Part shown: positions 31,943 through 45,169 of the stretch, in pieces
Position numbering within the stretch: the first letter of the stretch is position 1
Layout: every line of letters starts with the position of its first letter
NCBI GenBank assembly: GCA_030490835.1
Contig: CM059974.1
Location: 5,277,501 to 5,341,500, forward strand
Direction of reading: 5' to 3'
Origin: Annona cherimola
Lineage: Eukaryota > Streptophyta > Magnoliopsida > Magnoliales > Annonaceae
DNA length: 64,000 nt
Notes under the pieces: model-generated
The model's database searches: none
Seen by the model: the letters and a program-made list of their open reading frames with translations, nothing else
Told to the model about the DNA's origin: nothing
Program-made: the position numbers and the translations under genes

Positions 31943-34900
31943 CTATCCTCCGAGATTCAGAGTCTTTTGATAAGCAACCTACAATACACAATAAAAATGA
32001 TATTACCAATCATAGATCCTAGGTAAAACATTATAACATTTGTATTGCCAGGTGAATTTCTTTGATCTTAGTTCTTACATGCACCATGCAGATTTAACCC
32101 TGAAAAATGGAACTCGAACCTCTCGAGTCCCAATTTTGTTTCAAGAATTACTGGGATGTAGCCATTTTAAAATGTAACACATCATCCGTTTAAGGCACAT
32201 CATAGATTTTCAAAAAGCAGGCATTTTCCATGAACATAGGCAACCCATTGTTCATGTATTGATACAAGCAGGAAAGGAGCCACATCAGCAGCTGTTTTCC
32301 CAACACGTTCAAATAAATTTATAACAATGCACGAGTGCATTAAGTCAAGCAGAAAGTGACGTACAGAGGTAGATGTCTTCAACAGCTCCCTGATAGCCAT
32401 TGTGGCATAGCTAGATGCTGGCAAGGTGAAGCTCAATTTCAGTGCTGTTTGCAAAGGAGCATCAAGGTTACAAAGTGACTCTACTTGTGGCAGCTTCTCT
32501 ATTTCGCCAATATTCTCATGATTGTCTACGGAACCCGCTCCCCTGCTCCCTAAATTTCTTGATTCACTAATGCAGTTGTTGTTGTATGAGATACTGCCAA
32601 TCTCACTTCCGCCAGTAATGGCAGGTCGGGATTTAGCAATAATATCCATATCTGTCTCTGCGAGAGGCATGTTGCAGTCCTTGTACCCTAGGATTTCCCT
32701 GAAAACACACAATGCAAGAATCTAACAAATTGGATTCCACCAAACATAGATTTTCAACAAATGAGATGTTGAAGAATTTAGCTTTGATGAACAAAACGTA
32801 CCACTCAAAATCAACAGGCTGCTGGAAAACACGCCTGTATCCTCCTGCCATGCTGGTAATTGAAAACTCCCTAACAAATAAATGAAAATAAAAAATAAAA
32901 AATAAGTAATAGTTTCAGACAAAAAATTGTCAGAAACTTGAAACAGTGTGCCTGCAAGAGAAAGAGGGGCAACTCACTTCACATTGTGTGTACTCTCTGT
33001 CAAGCTGATACCATCCTAAGTAACCGATTCAAATGAAATAATAAGATACCAATCATTCAATCTGAGAAGGAACTTCAACAATTGCAGATTGAAAAGGCAG
33101 TTCATACCATAGTCATTGCAATTTCTTATGGCTGGGCAACCACAAAGTGGCAAAATTTCATATGAAGTTTCCACTAAAGGCCATGCCCCAGTGGCAAAAC
33201 AGCAGCAATTTGGCACAGCAGCATCAAAATGAATAACTGGTTGGATTTTGTATAATAATCAAGTTGGGGCCCCAATGAAACAGTACTACAACTTCATTTT
33301 GTTAGTGCATTTCCCATTGGCACCTCAAAAGAAGTAACTGGTCCAGAACAATGTTGTCAAAACTGAATTGGGTCGGATGGTATGAGGAACGAGGAAAGGG
33401 CATGGTAGAAGCGTATCTAAAAGAACTCTCCATACGGCACTATAAATTTCAAGTGTCATAATTTGGGGATTGAAGTATAATTACCTTCCTTGCCAAATCA
33501 TGATAAACTTGAACAATATCATTTGATGGATAAAATATCCTTGATCTGTAAATGAAAAAATAAATTAAAATAAGTTTAATTGGGTCAAAATCTAAGAAGA
33601 CTTACACTTTGCGGTCAGGCCTCTCACCCAGGCAATGGAAGTACTATGTCATCAACCGTATATTCACCCGTAAGGAGGTCCTCAGCATCAACAACCTGTC
33701 AAAAGAAAGAATGTCCTTCCTGAGTCCTGATGCTAAGACAGATGCTGAGACACACTATCATATTTTTCCAACTGATCAATCACTGGAGACCAATATCAGA
33801 TCAACTTCTTCAGGGAAATCAGACTAAGAGACAGAGTAACTTCTATCTGTTGGATAAGAAAACAGAAAAGGGAGTCCAATTTTTATGTAACCGGGTAACA
33901 CAAAAGTGCTTTCATGTAACCCCCTATTCCTTTTTCCCACCTTGATGATTGATGAGAAATCTACTCCATCCATTGCACTTAGCATATATTGCAGCTGAGA
34001 GACCAAATGTCATCCAAACAAAAGATGTGCATAAGCCGCATTTGCTTAAAAAAATGCATTCATGTGTATACTATGAAAATGGTTTAGATCCTTTCACATA
34101 TGCATTAAATGTAACAATACTTCATTGAATGATTTATTGACATAATAATGATATTTTTATCCAGTTTAACGTTGAAAATATAATTTTAAAAATGATATTT
34201 AGTATCAAACCATTATATTATGTTGATTATACACATTTTTAATTGGGGCCAATGCACAATGATACTAGACATGATGGGGTTTCCATGACAATATAAACGA
34301 TGCTAAAGATAATTGACAGAGTGGATTTACTACCAATTATCAAGGTGGGAGAAATGGATGGGTTATATGAAAGTGGAGTTTCATAGAAGCAGAACTCCAG
34401 AAAAGGCATCGGGATTCTTCATGTATATTTTGCTCACAGCAGACTGTGTAAGAAAGATAGAAGCAGACTCAGGGGCTGGTCCTGAGCTTGACTTAAAAGA
34501 TCATATGATACTTTCTTGTCAAAGTCGTCCACTACACAAACCTTAAACTGAAGAAGATCGAACCACTGACACTCATGGAGAAAGCTATACCTTATGAATT
34601 TGTTTTTCCTCTCTTTTAGGGTCATTTGGGCCTTGGGGACTAAGACTGTGTACATCTTGCCCTCCCCAGACCATGCATGTACAAGAACCTGGGGATCCGG
34701 GTGGTGAAGAAAGGAGGCAATGCATCAGGTTCATTACTTCTCATGGGTGAGAAAAAATGAAAAAGGAAAATAAGAAGAAGACAATCCACAATCCTTTTAG
34801 GCTTTGTACATAAAAACTCATCTATAAACTAATTTTCAAATTAAGAGAAACAGCTGCTATGGTTACACCAAATGCATGATCTTTAGAACAGAAATTAGAA

Positions 34901-37900
34901 TATTATCAACATCCATAATGGAACCACTTGCCCAGCGTATTCCTGCACCTTTTGCACTACAACAGAACCACTATATGATAAGATTCCTTCACCAGAGAGA
35001 AAACCCTGCAGTTCTATGCCAAGACAAATAAAACTCCAACGAAGTGGAAGAAATTCTGGATTCTGCAGATGTATACTTATAAGTCCGGACAAATCAACTA
35101 AGATAAGTAAAAGAATTTCAGATTCTTACTTTCACAGAATGAACCTTATCTTCAGGAAGTGACACTTCAGGTATCTCACCCACGCCTCCACTTTCATCAT
35201 GTGTATCACTATAGCTACAATCTTCAGGCTCAGTGTCAAGAACTTCCTGAAGCTTTTCTTGAGAATTTCCTTTGCAATATACCAAATCTCCCAATGCAAC
35301 AGCACCATTCCCTATCGCACAATATGATTGCAGAATCATCAATCATCTTCTGACATTGCAAGATTGTTTCTGCTTTATTCAAGTACCGAACCGACCAAAG
35401 GACAGAAGAAAACAAAGAAAATACCATATTTTTGAACTCTCAAACTTGCTGCATGATTCCACAAGTAACTTTGATAGCTGTGCACATACCTAAACAGTGA
35501 AACAAAATGCATCACTAAAGCACCAAAATCTTGACCAACATAATAAAAGAAATCATAATCAAGTATATGGTCTGCTGCCTTAGGGTCTTTAGGACACATT
35601 CAGAATATTTCTTCCAGCAACGTGACAGGGAGAAAGCTGAATCGCCACAGGATTATCACAGGATATCAAAGGAAATGTTCACCAAAAAGCCAAAAGAATG
35701 AAGAAGGCCCTGATATTGCTAGGATCAAATAGTAGGGAATCAAATTGGTCAAGGGAAAAGGAAGAAAACATAGAATTGTGATTGCTATCCAAAGTTATGA
35801 CAGAAAGGAGATCGGTGCTTTATTGTGTGATAAAGTAATGTGAGGTGATTGTTACAGAAAAACTATGACAGACAATGAGTAAAGCAGGAATGTTTGTGTA
35901 TCAAAAGAAACACTTGGAAGCACCTCTGGCAAGATGAGATTCAAAATCATTCCAATCTCGAAATATTGAACCCAGATCCAACCAAACATCAAACCAACTT
36001 TAACACAAAAATCATCAACCCAAGCCCAAACTATCCCAAATCATACTTTACAACAACAACAACAGCAATAATAATAATCATAATCATTAGCCAACTCAAT
36101 AGAAGATGTAAAATATAGCCAAGACCTACCTTACTAAACCTTGACATAACAAGTTGGGCTCAGCTGTTAAGCATAAAATGAGTATATTGAATACAGCACT
36201 TCTCTAATATATAAGTAAGAGAAGATAGCACGGACAAGATGTGAAAAGTATTAATGCAATACTCTTAATATGAAAACAATATAAAAGTCTAAATATAAGT
36301 TTTCAAGGTTTCCAAATCACGCAAAAAAAAAAAAAAAATTCTATATCCAAACAGAACAAACTAGAAATGGCTCAAGATACTTTTACGTGCCTGATCCATA
36401 AGGACAATGACATCAAGTATTGATTAGTTTGACATCAAGTATTGATTAATTTAACATCAGGAGTGAACTGTTATATAGGAGTTCCACAATGTAGCATGAT
36501 GTTATGTTCAGTTCTGGGATTCAGGTAGAACATAGTCTGAATTCAAACTTTCTACCCAAAAGAAACCTTAAAAAAGTATAGACCTAAAAAGCCAACCAGA
36601 CCTCAGCATAGGCCAGATATGCATTCGAACCCAATATAGTAATCAAAAGCTAGTAAAGACATAGCCCCGATCTTCCTAAAGAAAAAGCACAAGCAATCCA
36701 CGAATTACAAGATATGACATCATCACATAAAAAGCATTCATCAGAAGAAGCTTATAAAGCATCCACATACATCATCCTCAATGTTCGTGGAATAGCCTTC
36801 AATGCTTGTAAGTAGTTCCCGGGACATTTTTTTAAACACTGAAGCTGAATGAAAGAGAAAAGAGCGTAAGCGCGTTAGCAACAATTCCTGAAGTCTAGGA
36901 TTCTAAGAAAAATTTTAAGTTCTTTTTCTTTTCTCCAAAGAATAGAATACTGATGATAAGATTTGAAGGTAGCTTTTAGAATTATAGACAAGACTTACAT
37001 CAATTTGTTTGAAGCTTCATTTACACATAGTATCTAAATATTAAGATAATTGACAATTGAAAATAATATAACAGTTACTTTAAATGGAGATCTAACATGA
37101 AGTAGTGATTTTCCATATTTAAGTTTTTCATGAAATTGTTTTTCCAAGAGTATTTAAGTCATATATCAAGTTTTACAATTTCTATATATGTTTTTTTTTT
37201 TTTTTTATATTTTTCTACACTTCCATGCGAGCCCAAGTATATTTAGTTCATATCCCAATGTTTACCATTTTTGAATTCTAATATATATTTTGTACAAAAT
37301 TTCAAAATAAATTTTTTTATTATTTTTCATGTGCATAAGATGAGTGAAATTTTTAATTTTCAAATTTTGTAAAAAACTTATAATCCGAAATTGGTAAATT
37401 TTACTAAATACACTTGGGCCTACATTAGGGGTGAAAATCGGAGCATTCAGGGTTTACCCAACCCTAATCCTACTTTTTGAAAAAAAAAAAAAAATGTCTG
37501 ATCCTATTTTTTATATTGGGTTGAGAAAAGATTGGTTTGATTCTTACCTTTTTTCGATAGGTCTCAAGACAAATTTTAGATTGGTCTTCAGTCGGTTTCG
37601 AGACAAAAAGGTAAAAAATGGGGATTAATTAGGATAATTTTAAGAATATATACACTTATCAAACATAAAGATACATGTTAAATTTAAACGTTATGTGCTT
37701 CTATATTTTACTAACAAATAAAAGTAAATATCATTACTAAAACAAAATATGAGTAAATATAATGTGACTTTATTAAAATAAGTCAATAAAACATACCTCA
37801 TTAGAACAGATTTTGGTATATTTAAAAGTATTTTCCTAAAATAATAGCATTTTCTACAAATGTTTTCCAAATGCTTAGAAAACTATAATTATGTATAAGA

Positions 37901-40900
37901 GTTATGTATAAGAACAAATGACTCTTATTGATTCTTATATTGTTAATAAAATTAGTCATAGATAATGTGGGAATTTCAAAAGGCAATTATATATAAGAGT
38001 TATGTATATAAGCAAATGACTCTTATTAATTCTTATATTGTTAATAAAATTAACCATAGATAATGTAGGAATTTTGAAAGAAAATGATAATAAAATTTAA
38101 AAATACGCTTATAATTTTTAATAAATGAATACATGTGGAATGAGTCATGATTCTTCGGATCAGGACATAGTCAACTCATTCTGACTCTATTTTGAATTTG
38201 AGTCAAAATTTCTGACATGTCCTTAACTGGTTTTTATCCGGTCAAAAACAAGTCAATCAGGGTGGGTAATGGGTCGACCCGCCCCAATTCCCACCCCTAG
38301 TCCACATAAAAGTAAACAGGAAAAAAAATGCATGAGATTATTACTCAGCTAAGTAACAACTCATTGTATAGTACATAATCCTTATTTATTATTTTTCAAA
38401 ATCATTTTCGGGAGGCAAAAATGACTTAAATAGACCACCGAATGTTGATTTTTGAAAATCAAAGAAATAAGTAAATGTATCCAAAAATTTTAAAAATTGA
38501 TATATGAGTTAGATACAATTGGAAAAACAATTTCATGAAGAACTTCAAAAAATTCTGAAAAAAACATCTTTTAGCAAGAACGAACATAAGCTATGTTAGG
38601 TCAGTCTAACAAGATCATAACCCATCTAAATGAACACCTAAAGTAAAGTATTGTTTTTTCATTAAATATATAGCTAACAAAATGCTGGATTTTGAATATT
38701 TAAAACTATTTTGGATTTAGACTCAAATAGGGTCAATCTGGGAAAAGTAAACTGACCATCTGGCTGTAAACTAAACCAATTAAACAATCTGAACAAGTGT
38801 TATCTCACTATGGATTGAAGAGTGAACAAGGTATATCCTAAATTCATGCGATTTTTTTCTGAACAATAAACATGTTGTTTTTAGAAGAAAACAAGAAATG
38901 CAGAACCATGGAAGAAGGCCTAGTACTAGTAGACAGAAGTATATGGCACATTTAGAGAATCACACAGTTTAAACAAATGGCATAACTCAAGAAATCGGAA
39001 ACCAAGTTAGCTGCAAAGTCATAATCTATGGAACACTATAAAAAGAAACGAAAAGAGACAATATGGCAAAGAAATTAAAATGTACAATGGCTCTTTCTGC
39101 AACAAGATAGCGAGGCAACCGTCTTAGAGTTCCATCTATATCACCGCTTTCCTTGTAATATTCTCGCACTTCTTTGATGGTGTCACGTTGTTTACACAGG
39201 ATTAAGTTATCAACAACATTGAATAATGCTTGAACATAATGAATAAAAAAAATATTCAAATCCAAAAGATTGGAGGATATCCCCTTCTCTTGGATCTAGA
39301 ATCAAGCCGAATGCAGTTTTCCATTCTCCTCGAAGCAATGCCGCTCCAACAAAGTGAGTTGGCACCGAACCACTGCCAAAACGCTGAAAGCCACTTCCAC
39401 ACATTAGTTTAAAGAAAACGTTAACAATTTTTAAGATCCTTAAAGGTCATATAAACATTCACTTATGTACAGGTTGCAGGAGCATTTATACGCATAGTGC
39501 AATGTATGAGGAACAGCACCTGCAGACCAAAATAGTTGATAAATCCATTCCTCCCCAATTCATTTGCAGATGCTTTAATGGTGTCTTCATAATCTGCAGC
39601 AACTCCTCTGACAGAAATTAAATAAGTCATACACGTGCAGATAGAACTAATGCAAACAACAGCATAGATGCTTAGAGCCAACATTGTTGGGCAACATCTC
39701 AAACCAAAAAAATTCAACAGAGAATTACCTCAAAGTAATTGTAAACCGATTGCCCAAAAGCTTCCCAAGAACGAGTTCTTCGTCTACATAACTGAACAAT
39801 AATAAATGCATAAAATTTATATCTATCACATTAAACAGAATAATAACAGCAAAAATCAACTAATTTTAAACTTACCAAAAATTTCCTACTTTGATTCCAA
39901 TGAGCCGGTCATTAAGAGCAGCTAGTCTTTTTGCATGCTGCTTGAAAACAGTTACCTGATAAGAAGTAAAGAAATCCAGTGAGACTCTAGTTCCCCACTG
40001 CCCAAAATTAAGAGAGCTAGTCTTTTCACATGAGCTCCAACATGCCCCAAATTAGGATTCAGTTCAAGTTGAGAGAAACAAGGTCAAACTACCGTTCAAC
40101 ATCCTAAATCCAAAGACTCATCAAGTAAGCAAAGAAAACATAGATAAAGAAGTTGCAAGAAGCCTTAACAGAAGCACACTCTTGAGTGTCTTACAGAATG
40201 CCTTCACAAATTTTCCTTTTCAAACTCAGGTGAAGCCAACCAAAAATAAAAATACGCTCGTCTTTCTTCATCTAATGCTGGCTAGAACTTCAGTAAGTTA
40301 GACTAAAGTGATTGAGTGTTCGAATAAAAATTGCTGGTCTATTGAATTTTCAAAGAAATATTTTCATTCAAGGAGCATTTGGGAATTGCTAATTGGTGGG
40401 AATGGAATGGATTTTGAAAACAGAGAAAATAATATGATATGATAGTAGTAAAGTGGAACCAAGTAGGGAAGTTGTACCGAAAGATACAAGAAAAGGATTG
40501 AAATGTTAGGACAACAATAGGGTAGTTATGCAGCTAAGATGTCAAACCATATGAAAAAATGAGTAGGAAGAAATGGGAAATGTGCATTTTATTCCATTCC
40601 AACCATTTGCTTAATGCCAAATGCTCGCTCAATAAAATTCCCAAAAGTTAATTAAATTAATGGTTGAGTCACTAATGCCATGGTAAGTGCATGCACAACT
40701 ATTGAACATAGTAACTGCACACCAAAATGACCCTGACTAGCCAAATATGATACTGCACTATGAGAAGCACATATTCACTGGGCATGCATAAGCGATGAAT
40801 CTTCCTCATCTTAGGAACAAAGCCAAGATAAGATCAGACGCAAGTGAAGACTGGTGTGGACTGCAACAAATTTCCGCAATTCCGGGTTTGCTATATTGGC

Positions 40901-43900
40901 CCAAAAAATAGTCTTTTATTTATTAAAAGATTTATAACATCATTTACATTTTCTCAGTAATAATAAAATCTGAACTTCTGCCAGATTCATGGATTTTCAA
41001 TAATATGTGAGACCTTTACTCTTAGAAAGGAATTTATGTTTCTCAATTGTCAATGTTTTTCAGTATTCTACAACCAGTACAATTCGTAATTGATACGTGT
41101 ATAAATTTAAAAGCACATATAAGATTCTATAGTTCATTGATCATCAAAACAAGTTTTATAATTATACCTTCTATATAAGACTGGTGCACAATAGGATTCA
41201 ATCCTAAATTCTTACTGACAAAAAAAATACAATCATACGCCAATCTAGTATTGCAATATCAAATAATGTTAAATTGATCATATTCCAACAGCAATTTCTA
41301 AGTATAAAGATAAATCTAAATGATAAATCTACATATCAAATTTACAGAAATTGCTTTCATGCTGCATGAAAGAGTCCAAAGATACCAACGGCCCCATCCG
41401 AAGACAAGTGATTAGTGACAGACTAGCAGGTAAAAATGTTAAAAACCAATAAACTAACCTTATGAGTTATTACATAAATGACAGGAAAATATTTACCCTT
41501 TGAGTTGAGATGGAACGTTTATCTTTGGTGCCGGCAATTCCAAATGAGCGTTGCTGTCCATAGAAAGCAAAAGTAAGTACACCTAAATCTTGCGAAGGAC
41601 ATACATGGAGCATACCTCATTTATTTTGTAAGTTGTATGAAATTGTATCTAATCTTTACACATATATAAGAATGCATGTTAACAAAGGAAATCTAATGCA
41701 AAAAGATAGGCATGCAGCTGACATTTTTCCCAGAAAAAGGATATGCCTGTTACAAGCTAGGATGATCAACAAACAGCACATGCTCTCTTCTCCTTCCTAT
41801 TTGGACAAGATAGAATAAATTCAAAAGGAAGCTATTCCTTTAAGAGGAAAGTGATTCAATAAGAAGATGACAGTCATATAAATAAAGAAAAACAGCAATA
41901 TGGAGTTCAAAAGTATGATTTAAGATACACCTGAATGCCTAGCATCTTTCCTATCAGTCCCAAAGCTTCCTGTGTGTCCTTATTCTCTTTGTAAAGATGA
42001 AACCTAAAATGAGGAGGACATGAAAGACATCATGAGAATTAATCAGACATCCAAGCTATTATAATTAGCCTCTAAATTGCTTGATATGTATTCAACAGAT
42101 AAATCCTTCTCAATAGGATCCACATCTTTGATTCAAATAAATAAATAAGAAAATAAAAATACAAAAACAAAAAAACTGGAGCTCTTCTCCATTTTTAAAC
42201 ATAGTGGACTCAGCAGAAAATATAAAAGCTAGATTGCAAAGCATTTTTGACATTTTGTTATCGCAAATTTGCAACCAAACCACTTGTAAAAGCTTAAAAT
42301 ATCACAGCATTTAACACGTAATAAATGAACTTTATTTTTTCGTAACAACCAAAACCAGTCAGAATCATATGACATTTTGTAAAAAAATAACACATTATTT
42401 TTGTCAAAAATGGCAAATTTTAATAGCTAGGCTTATAATCAGCTGTAGCTGAGTCAAGATGGCAACTACAGGGAATGGCTTGCATAAATTTGTCAAGATA
42501 ATCAATAGTTTTCAGGGTTTTTTTTTTTCTTTTTTATTTTCACCTTCTTTGCTTGTAGTTCTTTTTATAGAATTTGGTATTACAGCTTTCTGTTGAAGTA
42601 GGGACTACAGCAAACTTCTTCTAGGTGCTTCGATGCCTCTTGCAAAAAATTTAAGGCTTTCTGGATTAATTTATTTCAACGTTTCTCTAGTCAGTGATAA
42701 ATAAATATCCAAAGACTAAAAAATATACCTAAGAAATTTGCCAATGTCAGTAGGCCAGTTATTTGAACTTCTGCTATCAAATGGCTTGTCGTCCTTTGAG
42801 TTCTCACGGTTTCCCCTACCTTTCCGTTTCTTGGAGTTCCTTCCTTGACCACTTTGGCTCCCTGAAGAGAACCTCACTCGAATGCACTTTGAACAACTAT
42901 CCGGTCCATCAAGAGTATCCGTGATCAAGAACGTGAAGTTTGTCTTGAAAAAATTATGAATTTCCTACAATGCACCATGATGGGAAAAAAGAAAAAGACT
43001 GAGAAAAAGGAAACAAGAATGACAAAGAAGCTCCTCTAATAACCAAAAACATCCTTTGCAAGACCTATAATGATACATGGTCAGAGTCTACAATGTCAAC
43101 CTTCCTGTTGATCACACGTTCTCCATCCATCAAACCAATGGCATTCGTACAGATGGAAAAGAAAATCAGACAATTTATTGTCCAGACATGTTGCTGTCAG
43201 TAGTCGATCTATTCACACATTTAACAACCATGTTAGCCATTTGTCAACTTACCATGAAACCATGGAGATCCTACTTACAGTCCCAAAAAAAGTGTCCTTT
43301 AGGACTTCATACTCACAGTTCGATGGGATTTGTCTGAATCTGGAGAAAGAACAATGTAGGAATCATCAGCCTTTGCACCAGAGACAATTAGATCAAGAAG
43401 TTCTTTCAACGACTCTGTATCAACAACGCCAGCAAGAGATCTAAATGATTCAATCTCAGCAGTGAAATTCTTCTTTATTGTTGAATCCAATGTCTTGCTT
43501 TCTTTTTCCTCGTTTCTCTGAAACACAAATTCCTAACAAAAAAACACAAAAGAATGCTAGAAAAATTGGCAAATGTCTTCAAGTAGGGGACAAGTAAATG
43601 TACGTAACTTAACATCATACATGTAACACAGAAAAGCACAAAGCAATCAAAATCAGGAGTGCGTCCCACCGTTCCGTAGCATAACACAGTAATCAAACTA
43701 CATATGCATTTCAACGTTCTAATTGTGTAATCCCAGCCATCCAACAGAAAAGCAATGGATTCGGCAGAAAAAAGGACAAATGGAGGAAATCGACAGAACC
43801 TCTGGAGGCAGATCAAAAGATGTGAGATGAACCACATTCCCGTCGCAATCTACTTCGTTCACGATAAAATCCGAATACCTGTGCCAAGTGAAATGATAGA

Positions 43901-44246
43901 GACACGACATGGAGATAGAAAAATCAGGAGAAATGAGAGAAGAAACGAAGAAGAAAAGAGGGATACTAAGAAGAAAAAGCAGCGAGAGCAACCTGTGTTT
44001 CAAGACGCCGCGGAAGCCAGGGAGCTTAGAGATATAGCAGAGAATTCCAACGTCGGATTCGTCAAGGGTTTTCATGGCTACTGATTCGATGCTGCTACCA
44101 AAGCAGTGGTTTTGAAGCTGCTGCGCTTTCTTGCTGCTGGCAGACCTGCTGGCTGTGGCTGTGCAGATGGAGAAGGGTTTTAGGAGGGAGAAGGAAGCGA
44201 GCGTCGACGGTGGAAGGCCAAAAACCCCGAGCCCTCCCCCAATCAT
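31943..44246 (-). CDS. TruD/PUS7-family RNA pseudouridine synthase, 20 exons, 759 aa
   Basis: Minus-strand exons: 44246-43993, 43878-43800, 43532-43317, 42964-42729, 42003-41931, 41553-41497, 39955-39876, 39791-39729, 39607-39520, 39383-39281, 39189-39086, 36844-36771, 35489-35425, 35311-35130, 33695-33628, 33545-33485, 33015-32978, 32870-32802, 32698-32365, 31978-31943 (2,280 nt, open throughout). Family marks: GFRGVLKHRYSDFIVNEVD near the start, GIAGTKDKRSISTQR with the catalytic Asp at about residue 297, NGFINYFGLQRFGSGSVPTH at about 374-393 and, near the end, SFTLPASSYATMAIRELLKT. The enzyme converts uridine to pseudouridine in tRNA and other RNAs. All introns are GT-AG except intron 10, which appears to be AT-AC. 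Two upstream Met codons (44336, 44246) and one downstream (44075) compete; residues 1-57 from 44246 are Ser/Ala-rich and basic like a transit peptide. Confidence 0.92.
33872..34290. mobile_element. Family B element in PUS7-like intron 14
   Basis: The left end has TTTTTATGTAACCGGGTAAC, the family B tip, and the right part has the shared AT-rich core (GATTTATTGACATAATAATG, ATGATATTTAGTATCAAACC). It lies in the 1.4-kb intron between the exons ending at 35130 and starting at 33695. The right end is not sharp. Confidence 0.5.
37231..37419. mobile_element. Small MITE in PUS7-like intron 11 (about 189 bp)
   Basis: Left end GCCCAAGTATATTTAGTTC; reversed right end GCCCAAGTGTATTTAGTAA. These inverted repeats continue with weaker similarity for some 40 bp. 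No coding capacity. A hAT-like element sits immediately to its right. Confidence 0.55.
37426..38299. mobile_element. hAT-like non-autonomous element in PUS7-like intron 11 (874 bp)
   Basis: The left end is TAGGGGTGAAAATCGG and the reversed right end TAGGGGTGGGAATTGG. Eight bases outside each end, GCCTACAT and GTCCACAT, agree at 6 of 8 positions. The TAGGGGTG tip and 8-bp duplication are usual for plant hAT elements. Inside is a pair of direct repeats of about 90 bp (about 37888-37980 and 37986-38079). No transposase frame. Confidence 0.7.
39190..39280 (-). other. Candidate U12-type AT-AC intron (91 nt) of the PUS7-like gene
   Basis: Exon 10 ends ...D-P-R-E-G plus one G at 39281, and exon 11 starts AA-CGT-GAC at 39189; joining them restores E-G-E-R-D-T-I-K in frame. 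On the minus strand the intron begins ATATCCTCC (U12 AT-AC consensus ATATCCTTT) and ends GTAAAC, with a branch-site-like TAACTTAAT whose adenosine is about 12 nt from the 3' end. No GT near the 5' junction would keep the frame. Confidence 0.8.
40373..40626. mobile_element. MITE with GAGCATTTGG terminal repeats in PUS7-like intron 6
   Basis: Begins GAGCATTTGGGAATTG and ends TGCCAAATGCTC; the 10-bp tips are perfect inverted repeats. Also shares scattered family A-like segments (AATATGATATGATAGTAGTA). No clear target duplication. About 254 bp, non-coding. Confidence 0.6.
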
Positions 44247-44639
44247 ATGCGCGCGATTGGTCGAGCCCGCTACAATCGAACCATGTCCACGTCTCAGCAG
44301 CTGTTGCGGTGCTAGTGCGTGGTTTTTGTGTAGCAAGGCTCTCTCTTTAGGTGCTACCTAAATTGAATTAATGGTGTCACATAATGCACGAAGGTGGATT
44401 GTGCAGGCCATACTGGTTTGGGTGTAGTGCATGTTCTAGTTGATGGTGATTTTATACGTGTCGTATCTCATAGCTTGACATTGTTGTTCTACAGGTGGTT
44501 GGATGGTGTAGAATTAAAGCTAAAGTGGAAATGTTGGATATTCTGCTTTGTATTGTGAGCTTCATTTGTTGAGTGGGCCAAGCCCATTAATGTGTGAGCG
44601 CGAGGCCTCACTATTACCATGACATTGAAAGAAGATAAA

Positions 44640-44873
44640 GAGGGTAAGTATCCGGCAAAATAAATTTGTCCGAAATGATAAAACTTTTAATGAAAAATAA
44701 TATGAGTAGTGATAAGAAATTAAGAGAATAAAGTTAAAATAAATAAATTAAATATATGAGCAATTATGTAAAAATGATTAAAAAATAAGATAATTGTATA
44801 AAAAGAAGTGAAAAAATAATTATAGAAATTACAAAGTTTTTACGTTAAGAAATTTTGTCAAAAACAAACACCT
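44640..44873. mobile_element. Family A MITE copy (degenerate)
   Basis: Interior motifs GATAAAACTTTTAATGAAAA and AGAATAAAGTTAAAATAAAT match family A; the right end AAAAACAAACACCTCC is a degraded tip. Left tip not clear. Confidence 0.5.
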
Positions 44874-45111
44874 CCGTAATCTCCTTTCTATAGTATAATC
44901 TCCATCTCTCGGTAGTTTTTCTCCTTTTTTTTATAGAAATTTTTTTCACTCATAATTTATCTTGTTCATTTATATGTCGATCTGGGTACGATTTGTATAT
45001 TTGGTTTTAGTTTCGATTTCTACAATTCGAGCTTTTGAGCTTGCCAAACCCAACAAATTGGATGGAATATCCATCCTCCGACTATTTGGCTATGCAGCAG
45101 CCACGAAGAGA

Positions 45112-45139
45112 GGGGGGGGGGGGGGGCTTTTTTTTTTTT
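45112..45139. repeat. Poly-G run followed by poly-T run
   Basis: About 15 G residues, one C, then about 13 T residues. Homopolymers of this kind are prone to length error in sequencing, so the count should not be trusted. Confidence 0.9.
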
Positions 45140-45169
45140 CTCCAGTCCGCAAGCATAACACTACACTAA

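Noticed and set aside
34434..34700. Minus-strand frame of 73 codons in PUS7-like intron 14 that looked like another exon
   Set aside because: No TruD similarity, and exons 14 and 15 join in phase without it. The GGTCTGGGGAGGGCAAGATG stretch instead resembles part of a plant SINE, but is too degraded to annotate.
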